Shown here in pieces: positions 17,220-26,451 of a DNA stretch of 64,000 nucleotides. The position numbers were made by a program, and so were the translations under genes. The stretch covers positions 1 through 64,000 of the forward strand of contig NZ_JXAK01000001.1 in assembly GCF_000829455.1 (NCBI RefSeq), given 5' to 3'. A model generated the notes under the pieces. That model was not told the DNA's origin, made no database searches, and saw nothing but the letters and a program-made list of their open reading frames with translations. Position 1 is the stretch's first letter; the number at the start of each line of letters is the position of its first letter. Source of the stretch: Gordoniibacillus kamchatkensis. GTDB taxonomy: Bacteria > Bacillota > Bacilli > Paenibacillales > NBRC-103111.

Positions 17220-18596
17220 ATGGCCAGAATAAAAGTGAAAATTACGGTCCAAAACCTCGACATTCCCTTGGACGAACGCACTATTTTCCTTGGCGATAGT
17301 TTCCTGAAAAAAGGGAAAATACCGGTCTCCCAGCCGCTTATTTTGCGCTTCGGCTCGAGCCGGAACGAGGTGCGGGTCGTTCCGGTCGCCCGCTCTATGA
17401 CGCTGCGCATGCCTCCCTCGCTGGCCGCCAAGCTCGGCCTGCATAACGGCTCCGAACTTTGCATGCAGTACCGTGCGGGGCAGCGAACGCTCAGCCTGGG
17501 ACCGCTGATCGGGGTTATGGTGCCGCGTGTATACCGCAAGCTGCCGGACCGCCCGTTCGGCTCGATTACGGCGTTTTGCCGCGAGCTGACCGACGCCTGC
17601 GCACAGTACGGGGCGCACGTCTTCTTTCTTACGCCGGAAGAGATGAGCGGAAATCCGGCTTCCGTTACCGGCTGGACATGGCGCGGCAGCTGGATTCGGC
17701 ACGTATTCCCCGTGCCGGATGTCGTGTACAACCGGCTGACGTCGCGGCGATACGAGAATCGGCCGAACGTGCAGCAGTTCATGAAAGACGTGAAGGCGCG
17801 CCACGGAACGATCATTTTCAACGAAAAATATCTCGACAAAACCGAGGTGTTCGACGCTCTGCTCCGCGAAGAGCCGGTGCGCGCGGTGCTGCCCGAGTCG
17901 TATTTGCTCAAAAATTACCAAATGTTAAAATCGATGACCAGCCGTCACGGCACGCTGTTTCTGAAGCCGATCACCGGCAGCCTCGGCAAAGGCATCATCC
18001 GCCTTCGGCGTGAGCCGGGAGGGGCGTATACGTGCCAATACGCCGGTTTGTCGGGAACGCGCAAGCAGACGTTCGACAACCTCCCCGCTGTGTTCAAGTC
18101 GCTGGCTGGCAAACTGCGGGCGCAGCGCTACCAAATTCAACAAGGACTGCAGCTCATTCAGGTCGGCGAGCGCCCGGTCGACTTCCGCGCCCTCGTGCAG
18201 CGCGACGAAACCGGCAAATGGGCGATCACGTCCATCGTCGGCCGCATCGCAGGCGAGCAGCACTTCGTCTCCAATTTGGCCCGCGGCGGCACGCTCAGCA
18301 CCGTAGCTACAGCCCTCGCCAAGTCGAATTTGAACCCGTCGCTGCGCGCTGCCACGCTAGCGAAGCTGCGGCACTGCGCGCTCGACATTGCGAAAGGGAT
18401 CGAGGCGCAGATCGACGCCCATTTCGCCGAGCTTGGCATCGATCTCGCCGTCGATGTGAACGGCAAAGTGTGGCTGATCGAAGTGAATTCCAAACCGTCC
18501 AAGGACGACAATTCGCCGCTGACCGGCGAAAACCGCAAAATTCGCCCGTCCGTGAAGCGCATCGTTCAATACGCGCGCCACGCGGCGCGTTTCTAG
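17220..18596 (+). CDS. yheD: YheD-like coat-associated ATP-grasp protein, first of five
   Basis: This 458-residue member of the YheC/YheD ATP-grasp family follows AAAGGAGA. In Bacillus these proteins are associated with the endospore coat; their reaction is unknown, but the fold normally joins a carboxylate to an amine using ATP. An N-terminal beta-rich domain (about residues 1-105) precedes the GPLIGVMVP segment. The ATP-grasp core runs from about 215 to 440, with FLKPITGSLGKGIIRL as nucleotide-binding loop and the metal-binding signature ELGIDLAVDVNGKVWLIEVN. Length and the extra N-terminal domain match YheD rather than YheC. Ten bases separate it from the next gene, so the array is probably one transcript. 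Confidence 0.85.
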   Translation: MARIKVKITVQNLDIPLDERTIFLGDSFLKKGKIPVSQPLILRFGSSRNEVRVVPVARSMTLRMPPSLAAKLGLHNGSELCMQYRAGQRTLSLGPLIGVMVPRVYRKLPDRPFGSITAFCRELTDACAQYGAHVFFLTPEEMSGNPASVTGWTWRGSWIRHVFPVPDVVYNRLTSRRYENRPNVQQFMKDVKARHGTIIFNEKYLDKTEVFDALLREEPVRAVLPESYLLKNYQMLKSMTSRHGTLFLKPITGSLGKGIIRLRREPGGAYTCQYAGLSGTRKQTFDNLPAVFKSLAGKLRAQRYQIQQGLQLIQVGERPVDFRALVQRDETGKWAITSIVGRIAGEQHFVSNLARGGTLSTVATALAKSNLNPSLRAATLAKLRHCALDIAKGIEAQIDAHFAELGIDLAVDVNGKVWLIEVNSKPSKDDNSPLTGENRKIRPSVKRIVQYARHAARF

Positions 18597-18605
18597 GAGC
18601 GGCCG

Positions 18606-19891
18606 ATGCGCAGCGGCGGCATTCTCGGTACGGTCGGCATTTTGACGGCGGCCCGGGCGGCGGCGCCCGGCTTCGCCGGCGAGACGTTTTGCCGCGAGCT
18701 GTGCGCGGCAGGAAAGCGGCTCGGACTCGACGTGTTCGCGTTCACGCCGGAAAGCGTCCGGCATGGGCCGGACGGAGTTTTCGTACAGGCGCTTCGGCCG
18801 GGGGAGGACGGCAGCGGCTGGCGCGCTGAAACGGCAAAAATGCCGGACGTCGTGTACGACCGGCATTTCGCCGCCTCCCGGGCGGAGCTGGCCCGCTACC
18901 GCGCCGCGCTGCAGCTGCTCGCCGCACAGGCGCCGGGCGGCGCACGGCTGCTCGGCGGCGGCTTGCCCGGCAAACGCGCCGTACAGCGCATGCTCGCGCG
19001 CGACCCGGAGCTCGCGCCGCATTTGCCGCCGACGGCGCGCTGCGTACGGCGAGCGGTCTGGTGGCAGCACTGAAGCGCAGCGGCGAGCTGTTCCTGAAGC
19101 CCGACGGCGGCAGCCAGGGACGCGGCGCGCTGCGCGTCAGCGCGGAGCCGGGCGGCTCCGTCGCCGTGCGCGGACGTTCGCCGCGCAACGAGCCGTACGC
19201 CCGGCGATTCGCGCGGGCGGACGATTTCGCCGCCTGGCTCATGGCGGCTATCGGTTCGCGGCCTTATTTGATTCAACCGTATCTTCCGCTCGTTGACCGA
19301 GAGGGGAACGCTTACGATATACGCTGCCTTATGCAGAAGGACGGCTCCGGCCGCTGGCAGACGACCGGCCTCGCCGCGCGGCGCGGCCGATCCGGCAGCG
19401 TCACGGCCAATCTGCATGGCGGCGGCGCGGCGGAGCCGGCGGCGGCCATGCTTGCGCGCGAGTTCGGCGCGGCCGAAGCCGGCCGCATCGAGCAAACGAT
19501 GCGGCGGCTCGCCGCACGCATACCGCCGCTGCTGGAAGAGCAGCGCGGGCGGCTGTGCGAGCTCGGCATCGATTTCGGCGTCGCGAGCAGCGGCCGCGTC
19601 TGGCTCATCGAGGTCAATTCGAAGCCGGGCCGCGCCGCTTTCGGCCGCATCGGCGATCCGTCCTTGCGGCAAGCCGCCGTCCTGAACCCGCTGCGCTACG
19701 CCGCCGCTCTGCTTCGCCCCGCAGCGGGACGGCCGCAGCGCATTAGCGCCTCAGTTAAGGATAAACGGCTTACGCCGTCCTTTGCGACGAGCGCGTTTAC
19801 CGCAGCGGAGTCAGCCCGGGTACAGGCGCGGCTTATACTTTCTGACGTAGCAAGAAAAGCTCCGGTGCGGAGCCTTTTCCACGATGAATGA
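18606..19891 (+). pseudogene. yheC: YheC-like ATP-grasp protein, second of five, frameshifted
   Basis: The first frame (18606-19073) gives GILGTVGILTAAR and PDVVYDRHFAASR, typical of YheC N-termini. The second (19061-19891) gives ELFLKPDGGSQGRGALRV, VTANLHGGGAAEP and the metal-binding block ELGIDFGVASSGRVWLIEVN. Adding one base near 19040 restores a single protein with LRTASGLVAALKRSGELFL at the join. GGAGCGG precedes the ATG. The natural C-terminus should lie near RPAAGRPQR, but the stop is absent and the frame runs on through structured repeat copies 3 and 4 to 19891, adding about 50 unrelated residues. This suggests that the repeat replaced the original end of the gene. Confidence 0.8.
19763..19856 (+). 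repeat. Structured repeat element, copy 3
   Basis: The sequence starts AACGGCTTACGCCGTCCTTT with the same hairpin as copy 1, continues GCGACGAGCGCGTTT as in copies 1 and 5, and ends in a stem GTCAG (19810-19814)/CTGAC around 19843, with CTTTCTGAC as 3' arm. It overlaps the 3' end of the frameshifted yheC gene and is directly followed by copy 4. Confidence 0.6.
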
Positions 19892-19965
19892 CTATGCGCA
19901 AAAGATAGCTTTCATGCTGAATCGGGAAGCAGCTCGAGGAACTTTACACTTTCTGATTCTGTTAT
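19853..19965 (+). repeat. Structured repeat element, copy 4
   Basis: An outer AAAGCT/AGCTTT pairing encloses GCTCCG-gtg-CGGAGC followed by CTTTT, then TCCACGA and TGCGCAA as in copy 2. The 3' hairpin pairs GAATCGG (19919-19925) with CTGATTC (19953-19959) through one G-T wobble. The element ends about 50 bases before the yheD start at 20013. The first hairpin plus T-run could act as a terminator or attenuator before that gene. Confidence 0.65.
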
Positions 19966-20012
19966 CGAAGCCGGCCTGAGGCTTCGCAAATCATACAGGA
20001 GGAACAACCCCC

Positions 20013-21380
20013 ATGAGTTTGACAACCTGCACGATTCACGCTACGCAGCGCCAGGAACGGGCGATATACGTCTCCGGGGAATTAGCGAGAACGTTGCGAT
20101 TGAATGGAGTGAGAAACGTCAAGCTTCAGCTAGGCTCCAAGTCGGTTACCGCCCCGCTCAAGCTCGTGAAAAAAGCGGGGCAGCACTTATATTTGCCGCT
20201 CATTCTAGTGAACGCCGTCAAGCTGCCGCGCACCGGCGTTTGTTCGGTTTCCAGCCCGGAAAAAAGCGAAATCCGGGTCGGCCCGCTCGTCGGCATTATG
20301 ACGAGCGTCTTCGGCAGCGGGACGCGGCCGTTCGGCACCCTGACGAGCTTCATGCGGCAAATCGTCCAAACCGGGTCGGAAACGACGATTCCGTTCGTCT
20401 TTAGCCCACGCGACGTCAACTGGCAGCAAGGGACGGTGTTCGGCTACTTTCTGCAGCCGACAGGCACATGGGTACGCAAAACCGTTCCGCTCCCGGACGT
20501 CATCTATAACCGGATGCCGAGCCGCCAGGCGGAGAAAGGCATTTCACTGAGCGCCATCAAGGAGCGGTTCGTGAAGCGGGGCATCCCGCTGTTCAACTGG
20601 AGCTTCTTCGACAAATGGGACGTTTACGATTTGCTGCGGGACGACGAAGCGTACGATTTCGTCCCCGAATCGCACATCAACCCTTCCTCCGAGCAGATCA
20701 AAAGCATGCTCGAAAAACACCGGTTCATTTACTTGAAGCCGACGGGAGGGAGTTTGGGCATCGGCATCTACCGGCTGACGTACACGCCGAAGCGCGGCTA
20801 TTTCGCCCGCTACCGGAAAAACGGCAAAAACGTGCTCATCCGCTTCGACAAGTTCGACGGGCTCATGAACATGCTCGGCACGGGCCGCGGCGGGCTTCAA
20901 AACTACGTGGCGCAGCAAGGCATCCGGCTCATCGAAATCGACAACTGCCCGATCGATTTCCGTTTCCATATGACCAAGAACGGCAACAACCGCTGGGTCG
21001 TAGCCGCCATCGGCGCCAAAAAAGCGGGCAGAGGCAGCGTCACGACGCACATCCGCAGCGGCGGTCAGCTGATGACGCCCGAGCAGGTGCTGCGCCAAGT
21101 ATACGGACCGCGCGGCGATCAAATTTTGGAGAAGGCCAAAGAAACGGCGATCAAGCTCGCCGAAGCGATCGAACGGCATCACCATCACCGGCTCGGCGAG
21201 CTCGGCTTCGATATCGGCATCGACCAGAGCGAGCAAGTATGGATGTTCGAAGCGAACGCCAAGCCGGGACGCTCGATATTCAAGCATCCGGCGCTTAAAC
21301 TTGCGGACCGGGAGTCGCTGCAAAACATTTTCGATTATTGTTTATATGCAAGCCGGTTCCGGGCAAGGAGGGAGGCCTGA
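20013..21380 (+). CDS. yheD: YheD-like coat-associated ATP-grasp protein, third of five
   Basis: This 455-residue protein starts at an ATG with AGGAGG upstream. The N-terminal domain (about 1-95) resembles that of the first gene in layout (IYVSGELARTLRLNGVRNVK). It is followed by RVGPLVGIMTSVFG and an ATP-grasp core with YLKPTGGSLGIGIYRL and the metal-binding end ELGFDIGIDQSEQVWMFEAN. The usual acidic residue and Asn of the E-x-N motif are kept. The stop codon shares one base with the start of the next gene (TGATG), so translation is probably coupled. Structured repeat copies 3 and 4 occupy its leader. Confidence 0.85.
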   Translation: MSLTTCTIHATQRQERAIYVSGELARTLRLNGVRNVKLQLGSKSVTAPLKLVKKAGQHLYLPLILVNAVKLPRTGVCSVSSPEKSEIRVGPLVGIMTSVFGSGTRPFGTLTSFMRQIVQTGSETTIPFVFSPRDVNWQQGTVFGYFLQPTGTWVRKTVPLPDVIYNRMPSRQAEKGISLSAIKERFVKRGIPLFNWSFFDKWDVYDLLRDDEAYDFVPESHINPSSEQIKSMLEKHRFIYLKPTGGSLGIGIYRLTYTPKRGYFARYRKNGKNVLIRFDKFDGLMNMLGTGRGGLQNYVAQQGIRLIEIDNCPIDFRFHMTKNGNNRWVVAAIGAKKAGRGSVTTHIRSGGQLMTPEQVLRQVYGPRGDQILEKAKETAIKLAEAIERHHHHRLGELGFDIGIDQSEQVWMFEANAKPGRSIFKHPALKLADRESLQNIFDYCLYASRFRARREA

Positions 21381-22558
21381 TGCCTATCGCCGCCAAATCC
21401 GCCGCACGCAAAGCCGCGCTGCCCAAAACGGCAACGGAGTACCTGGGCGAGACTAGCCGGAGCAAGCCGATCGTGGCGATATTGACGATTGCCGACAATC
21501 AGCGCGTGTTTCGCGGCAACAAGCAAAATTTTATCGACATTATCAAGATCGGGGAAGAACTCGGCACGCTCGTTTACGTCGCGACAACCGCCGACCTGAA
21601 GCTGACCGGAGACGATTTTCCCGCATATTGCTACAACGTCCGGACGAAAAAATGGCAGCGCCGGCTCGTGCCGATGCCGCACGTCATTTACAATCGGGTC
21701 CCTTACCGCAAAATGGAAATGCAGCCCGATGTGCAGCAGACGATTCAGACGTGCCTCAAGAGCCGCAAAGTGCAGCTGTTCAATCCGGCGTTTTTCAACA
21801 AGTGGTCGCTGTTCGAATGGCTGAACCAGACCCCCGATACGCGGATATACATTCCGAAAACGCGGCAGCTCTCGGACGTCCGGCAGTTCGAGAGCTTTGT
21901 GCGAAGCCATGACATCGTCTACCTGAAGCCGGCGCGCGGGAAGGCCGGCCGGGGCATTATGCGCATCGAGCGTCTGCAGCCCGGCGTGGATAGTGCATAC
22001 TTGCTGCGCGTTCAGGACGATACCGCCGCGCAGGACACCGAATACGCCAGCATCGCCGAGCTGTGGCCGCGCGTCAGAAGCGCAATCGGAACGAAAGAAT
22101 ACATTATGCAGCAAGGCATCCGGCTTGCCCGTTACAACAAGCGTCCGTTCGATTTGCGCACGCTCGTGCAAAAAACGGGCCGGGGCGCGTGGAACGTTAC
22201 CGGAGTCGGGGCCCGCATCGCCGGCAAAGCGAGCATTACGACGCACGTCCCGCGCGGCGGGTCGATCAACGATCCGCAGCGGGTGCTCGTCTCGGCGTTC
22301 GGCGCGCAGGAGGCGGACCGCATCTTGAACCGCGTGAACACGGCGGCGCTGCGCATCGCCTCGCGCATTGAAAAGCAGTCCGGCCACAAATACGGCGAAA
22401 TGTCGATGGACCTCGGCGTCGATACGTCCGGCCGCGTCTGGTTTTTCGAAGCGAACGCCAAGCCGATGAAATTCGACGAACCGCACATCCGCCGCAAATC
22501 GCTCGAGCGCATTATCCGCTACGCGGTATATTTGGCCAAAAAGAACAAAAGAAGGTGA
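21380..22558 (+). CDS. yheC: YheC-like coat-associated ATP-grasp protein, fourth of five
   Basis: This 392-residue protein begins MPIAAKSAARKAALPK and has a basic leader of about 35 residues before the conserved core start SKPIVAILTIADN. ATP-grasp features are YLKPARGKAGRGIMRI and MSMDLGVDTSGRVWFFEANAKP. It lacks the extra N-terminal beta domain of the YheD-like members, which matches YheC. AAGGAGGGAGG lies just upstream of the ATG, inside the end of the previous gene. Its last codons overlap the GTG start of the next gene by four bases. The Ala/Lys-rich leader is unusual for the family and might direct it to the spore surface. Confidence 0.85.
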   Translation: MPIAAKSAARKAALPKTATEYLGETSRSKPIVAILTIADNQRVFRGNKQNFIDIIKIGEELGTLVYVATTADLKLTGDDFPAYCYNVRTKKWQRRLVPMPHVIYNRVPYRKMEMQPDVQQTIQTCLKSRKVQLFNPAFFNKWSLFEWLNQTPDTRIYIPKTRQLSDVRQFESFVRSHDIVYLKPARGKAGRGIMRIERLQPGVDSAYLLRVQDDTAAQDTEYASIAELWPRVRSAIGTKEYIMQQGIRLARYNKRPFDLRTLVQKTGRGAWNVTGVGARIAGKASITTHVPRGGSINDPQRVLVSAFGAQEADRILNRVNTAALRIASRIEKQSGHKYGEMSMDLGVDTSGRVWFFEANAKPMKFDEPHIRRKSLERIIRYAVYLAKKNKRR

Positions 22559-23676
22559 CCTCCTTGAGCCTTCCTCGTCTCGGCATTATGGCTGTGTATT
22601 TAAAACAGAACCAATTGGAGGAGCTTCCTTATTTCCGGCTGCTGTCGGAGCGGGGCCGCGCGCTCGGCCTCGATGTATTCGTGTTCGGGACCGAGGATGT
22701 GAAGCCGGAGAAGTCCGCTATCCTGGCGCTCCGATACGACGGCGCAAGCGGCAAGTGGGTGCGGCGCTGGGCGCGCGTGCCCGATCTTGTGTACGACCGC
22801 TGCCGCTATCAGGGACCGGTCAAGTATCACGACCTGAAAGCGTTCCGGACCCGATTCCCGAAGCTGCTCTATCTCGGCCGTCCGCTCGCCAACAAGTGGG
22901 CGATTTACAAGTCGATGCTTGGCAACGAGCAGCTGCTTCCGCATCTGCCCGAAACGCACAAATTTAGCGGCATTCCGGAAACCGTCAAGCTCGTGAAAAA
23001 GCATCGCCTTACGTACCTCAAGCCGCGCAACGGCACGGGCGGACGGGGCATTATTCGGGTCGAACGCACGTCCCCCGGCCATTACTTGCTGCAAGGTCGC
23101 AATCAGCAACGCGTTATTTTGCCGCCTCAGTACGTCCGCGAAAGCCAGCTCCCGTCCCGGCTGCGCGCGCTCGGATTGTCGGGGCAATATGTGGTGCAGC
23201 AAGGCATCGATTTGACGCTGCCAAGCGGCCGGGTGCACGATTTCCGGCTGCTCATTCAAAAAAACGGCCGCGGCGAATGGGACGTAACCGGCTGCGCCGG
23301 CCGCGTCGGCCCGCCCCGTTCGATCACCTCGAATTTGCACGGGGGCGGAACAGCGGTGCCTGCCGATCGTTTGCTCGCCCAGCGCTTCGCTTCCGCCGAG
23401 CAGGTCAGGGACATTAAGCAGACGATGGAGCGGATCGGCTTTCAGGCAGCCGAGCATTTGGAAAACAAATACGGCGCTCTTTGCGAGCTCGGCATCGATC
23501 TGGCCGTCGATCCGAAAGGCGGCGTTTGGCTGCTGGAAGTCAATCCGAAGCCGTCGCGCGAAGTGTTCCGCAAAATCGGGCAGCGGGCGACGTACCGGAG
23601 GGCGGTGTCTAGACCGCTGGAATACGCGCTCTGGCTTTACCGGCAACGCGAACGCGAACGGCAACAATCGGAATAA
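22555..23676 (+). CDS. yheC: YheC-like coat-associated ATP-grasp protein, fifth of five
   Basis: This 373-residue protein opens with LPRLGIMAVYLKQNQLEELP and contains YLKPRNGTGGRGIIRV, VTGCAGRVG, SITSNLHGGGTAV and the metal-binding end ELGIDLAVDPKGGVWLLEVN. The start is GTG at 22555 in a four-base overlap with the upstream gene; a TTG at 22564 with AAGGTG upstream is an alternative. Of the five, it is closest in pattern to the second (both keep NLHGGG and CELGID). It ends in an Arg/Glu/Gln-rich tail. It closes the array and converges with a small membrane-protein gene. Confidence 0.85.
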   Translation: MTSLSLPRLGIMAVYLKQNQLEELPYFRLLSERGRALGLDVFVFGTEDVKPEKSAILALRYDGASGKWVRRWARVPDLVYDRCRYQGPVKYHDLKAFRTRFPKLLYLGRPLANKWAIYKSMLGNEQLLPHLPETHKFSGIPETVKLVKKHRLTYLKPRNGTGGRGIIRVERTSPGHYLLQGRNQQRVILPPQYVRESQLPSRLRALGLSGQYVVQQGIDLTLPSGRVHDFRLLIQKNGRGEWDVTGCAGRVGPPRSITSNLHGGGTAVPADRLLAQRFASAEQVRDIKQTMERIGFQAAEHLENKYGALCELGIDLAVDPKGGVWLLEVNPKPSREVFRKIGQRATYRRAVSRPLEYALWLYRQRERERQQSE

Positions 23677-23701
23677 ATCCGGCGCCGCCGCCCTCTGTCC
23701 T

Positions 23702-23977
23702 TCACAAAGTAATGATGATCGATACCGCAATACCCGCCAAAGCGATCCACAGCAGCGGATTGCGCAAAACGGCGAAAGGCTTATCGCTTTGCATGCTGCG
23801 GCGGACGTCCTCGGCGTGGTCTTGAAGCGCGTTCGGGTCTTGCGGCGCATCGGTTTTGTCCATTATCCGCCGCCACAGCAAAAGACGCTTCCATCCGTAC
23901 CCGTGATAGATGAATACGATCATTAACAGGATGAGAGAAGCCATAAAGAGCTTGTTGGATATAGCCACGGCATTCAC
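23702..23977 (-). CDS. Small membrane protein with two terminal helices
   Basis: The GTG at 23977 has GGAGGT six bases upstream and gives 91 residues. One hydrophobic helix lies near the N-terminus (SNKLFMASLILLMIVFIY) and another at the very C-terminus (LLWIALAGIAVSIIITL). Between them is a charged cytoplasmic loop (DKTDAPQDPNALQDHAEDV). No family is recognised. It converges with the last yheC gene and diverges from the YmaF-like gene, whose start lies only about 60 bases away. Confidence 0.6.
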   Translation of the reverse strand: MNAVAISNKLFMASLILLMIVFIYHGYGWKRLLLWRRIMDKTDAPQDPNALQDHAEDVRRSMQSDKPFAVLRNPLLWIALAGIAVSIIITL

Positions 23978-24035
23978 GGCGGTACCTCCGCTTCGAATTC
24001 GATACCATTCCGTCAGGAAGGCAGGTGTTTCTTTC

Positions 24036-24464
24036 TTGCTCCCGAACGCTCCTTGCGTCAAGCTGCCGGACGCTCGCTTGGCCCCGCCGCATACGCATTA
24101 CCTTTACGCGGTGACGTCGACGCAGGAAGGCCATTGCCACCAGCTGGAAACGTTCGTATATGCCGCGAACGGCAACGCGTACGACAGTCACAGCCACTAT
24201 TTTCAAGGCATTACCGAGAAAGCGGCGGGGCATTGGCACCGGTTTTACGACCAGACCGGGCCAGCCATTCCGTTGCCGGACGGCTCGCATTACCACACGT
24301 TCTCCGATGTGACTTATTACAATTACACGCGGCCGGTTCAAGTGCTGGTCGGAGCCGAGCCGCTCGAGGGCGGCGTCTATTACCAGGAGGGGCGGGAGCG
24401 CCACCGTCACTTTTATTCCGGCGCCACGAGCGTCAATCTGGGCGATCCGCCGCCGGGATGGTGA
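24036..24464 (+). CDS. YmaF-like histidine-rich protein
   Basis: With the TTG start at 24036 (GGAAGGCAGGTG upstream) the product is 142 residues. It is built from repeated His/aromatic blocks such as PPHTHYLYAVT, EGHCHQLETFVY, DSHSHYFQGIT, AGHWHRFY, GSHYHTFS and RHRHFYSGAT. This pattern is typical of the YmaF family of Bacillales, whose function is unknown. The regular His-x-His pairs suggest a beta-repeat fold that could bind metal. A longer upstream reading to 23910 would overlap the divergent gene and lacks a good ribosome site. Confidence 0.75.
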   Translation: MLPNAPCVKLPDARLAPPHTHYLYAVTSTQEGHCHQLETFVYAANGNAYDSHSHYFQGITEKAAGHWHRFYDQTGPAIPLPDGSHYHTFSDVTYYNYTRPVQVLVGAEPLEGGVYYQEGRERHRHFYSGATSVNLGDPPPGW

Positions 24465-24474
24465 CTTGTAAAGA

Positions 24475-25155
24475 CTATTCAAGCGCCGCCAGCAGCTGCG
24501 GGAAAGCCCCGATGCGCACATCGTCGCCGTCCAGCTCACCCGCCGAGCGAAAGCCGGCGTAATCGCAGCCGATGACGGTCAGTCCGTTGCGGCGGCCTGC
24601 TTCGACGTCGGACGAGCGGTCGCCTACCATCCAGGCCGTTCTTATGCCGTGCCGGGAAAGCAGCAGCCGGACGAGGTCCACCTTCGATCTGGTGCCGTGC
24701 TCACCGGCGCTGTACAAGTCTTCAAAATAAGAAGCGACGCCAGTTGCGCGAATGACGCCTTTGACGTAGCCCTCGAGTCCGTTGCTGGCGACAAACAGGC
24801 GCACGCCGCGGCCGTGCAGCTCCCGCAGCGTGTCGGCGACGCCTTCGTACAACTTGCCTTGTCCTTGCTCCAGCAAATCAAGCTGGTTCTGAAGGAGCAG
24901 CTCGTCGGCACGGCGTCGCGTTTCCGGGGAAGAGCCGGGGAGGACACGCTCCCAAATATGTTCAAGCAGCATGCCGAGCGAACCGAGTATCCGCTCTTCG
25001 GGCGGCGTCGGGCCTTCGTGCAGCCCTTCTTCCCGCAGCCGGTCGAATGCGGCGTAATAAGCGGGCAGCAGCACTGTTTCGGTACGGAACAGCGTTCCGT
25101 CGAGATCGAACAACATCGCCTCGGGCTGCGGTAATTTGCCGGTTGTAGCAGGCAT
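24475..25155 (-). CDS. HAD-superfamily phosphatase (phosphoglycolate phosphatase-like)
   Basis: This 226-residue HAD hydrolase has all four motifs. Motif I is MLFDLDGTLF (residues 14-23, nucleophile and acid/base Asp). The helical cap lies between about 25 and 90. Motif II is FVASNG, the motif III lysine is in TRSKVDLV, and motif IV is MVGDRSSDVEAGR. The layout is that of the Gph/PpaX group, which dephosphorylates small phosphorylated metabolites; the substrate cannot be assigned. AGGGAGA precedes the ATG. The gene is divergent from the DUF218 gene at 25244. Confidence 0.85.
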   Translation of the reverse strand: MPATTGKLPQPEAMLFDLDGTLFRTETVLLPAYYAAFDRLREEGLHEGPTPPEERILGSLGMLLEHIWERVLPGSSPETRRRADELLLQNQLDLLEQGQGKLYEGVADTLRELHGRGVRLFVASNGLEGYVKGVIRATGVASYFEDLYSAGEHGTRSKVDLVRLLLSRHGIRTAWMVGDRSSDVEAGRRNGLTVIGCDYAGFRSAGELDGDDVRIGAFPQLLAALE

Positions 25156-25243
25156 AAGCTATCTCCCTTGCATTTTTGTTTCTAGCATGGCAAAGTTGGA
25201 GGGAAGTGTCAAGATTGCCGGAAAAGGAGCGTGGCCGCACAAC

Positions 25244-26011
25244 ATGCTGCTCATGCTGATCAAGGCGATGTACTCGCTTGTGCTTCCTCCCGCCTGCTTC
25301 GCCCTGTTGTTCGCCGCAGCAGCGGTTTGGCTCTTCGTTCGTTCCCGCCGCGTGAAAACCGCGCTGGCGGTTGCCGCCGCCACCGTTCTCTTCTGGTTGT
25401 CCGGCACGCCTTTAGTCGGTTCGACGCTAATGCGTTCGCTGGAGCAGCGCTACGCGCCCCCCACCGGTACAACCGGCGCCGATTGTATCGTGCTGCTGAC
25501 GGGCGGCGCCACGCTGGGCACGCCGAATATTGGCGGCGAACTCGGCCACGTCTCGAGCTCTACCGCCGGGCGGCTCGTCACCGCTGCCAGGCTGGCGCGG
25601 GACACCGGCCTGCCGCTCATCGTCAGCGGCGGGCAAGTGTTCGCGGCAAGCGCCAATGAAGCGGAAGCAGTGCGGCGCGAGCTGCTCGGCCTTGGCATCC
25701 CGGACCGGCAAATCCGGCTCGAGCGAACGAGCCGCAACACGGAGGAGAACGCGGCGAATACAGCTCGTTTGATGCGGGCGAACGGCTTTACCCGCCCGCT
25801 GCTCGTCACTTCCGCTTGGCACATGCCCCGGGCCTTAGCTTTGTTCAGCCGCGAAGGCGTTGCCGCTGTCCCCGTGCCGACCGATTATGCGGCCGATGGC
25901 TCTTTATCGCCCACGCCGCTGTTGTTCATGATGACGCCGTCCGGCATGGAGATGACCGGAACCGCGCTGAAAGAATATTTGGGGCTGCTGGTGATACAGT
26001 TGCGCCGATAA
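25244..26011 (+). CDS. DUF218 (YdcF/ElyC-like) membrane protein
   Basis: The 255-residue product has two N-terminal helices (about residues 5-30 and 38-56) and an extracytoplasmic DUF218 domain. Its marks are ADCIVLLTGGATLG, PLIVSGGQ, ERTSRNTEENAANTARL and PLLVTSAWHMPRALALF. Members such as ElyC and SanA affect envelope integrity and lipid-carrier-dependent wall steps in other bacteria. The start is the ATG at 25244, about 14 bases after AAAGGAG; the spacing is long, so an upstream start is possible. Confidence 0.82.
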   Translation: MLLMLIKAMYSLVLPPACFALLFAAAAVWLFVRSRRVKTALAVAAATVLFWLSGTPLVGSTLMRSLEQRYAPPTGTTGADCIVLLTGGATLGTPNIGGELGHVSSSTAGRLVTAARLARDTGLPLIVSGGQVFAASANEAEAVRRELLGLGIPDRQIRLERTSRNTEENAANTARLMRANGFTRPLLVTSAWHMPRALALFSREGVAAVPVPTDYAADGSLSPTPLLFMMTPSGMEMTGTALKEYLGLLVIQLRR

Positions 26012-26451
26012 TGCCGATCATGCGGAAGGGGCGCGGCTTAGAGCGTGATGAGCAGGTCTCGGCACGGCGTGAAGCCGGCCTCGGAATCTGTCGAGGCATT
26101 TACGATCATTCCGAATCTCAGTAAGTAGTTTAATTCTTAGATTGGCGTTAGCATCGTCTCTACTTGACAACGGGCTGGACAAGTTCTATTTTTGGGTCAA
26201 TTCCTTTGCGCTAAAGCTGCAAGTGCAAGCAACGGACTCACAATCCGTTATTTGATCTATGGTTCCTCTGTTGGACGTTCTAACGGACCCAATTGCAGCT
26301 ATATGGCGCGCGAACCGCTCGTTTGAACCGTTTCCTGCGAAATAACGTCTCGTCAGACCGTTATGTTTGAAAATATGCCGTTTGGACAAAAATAACGGCT
26401 TCCTGGTCCGTTTCGGGTGTTTCAGCCCTCCATGGGGATGGATCCGCCGCT

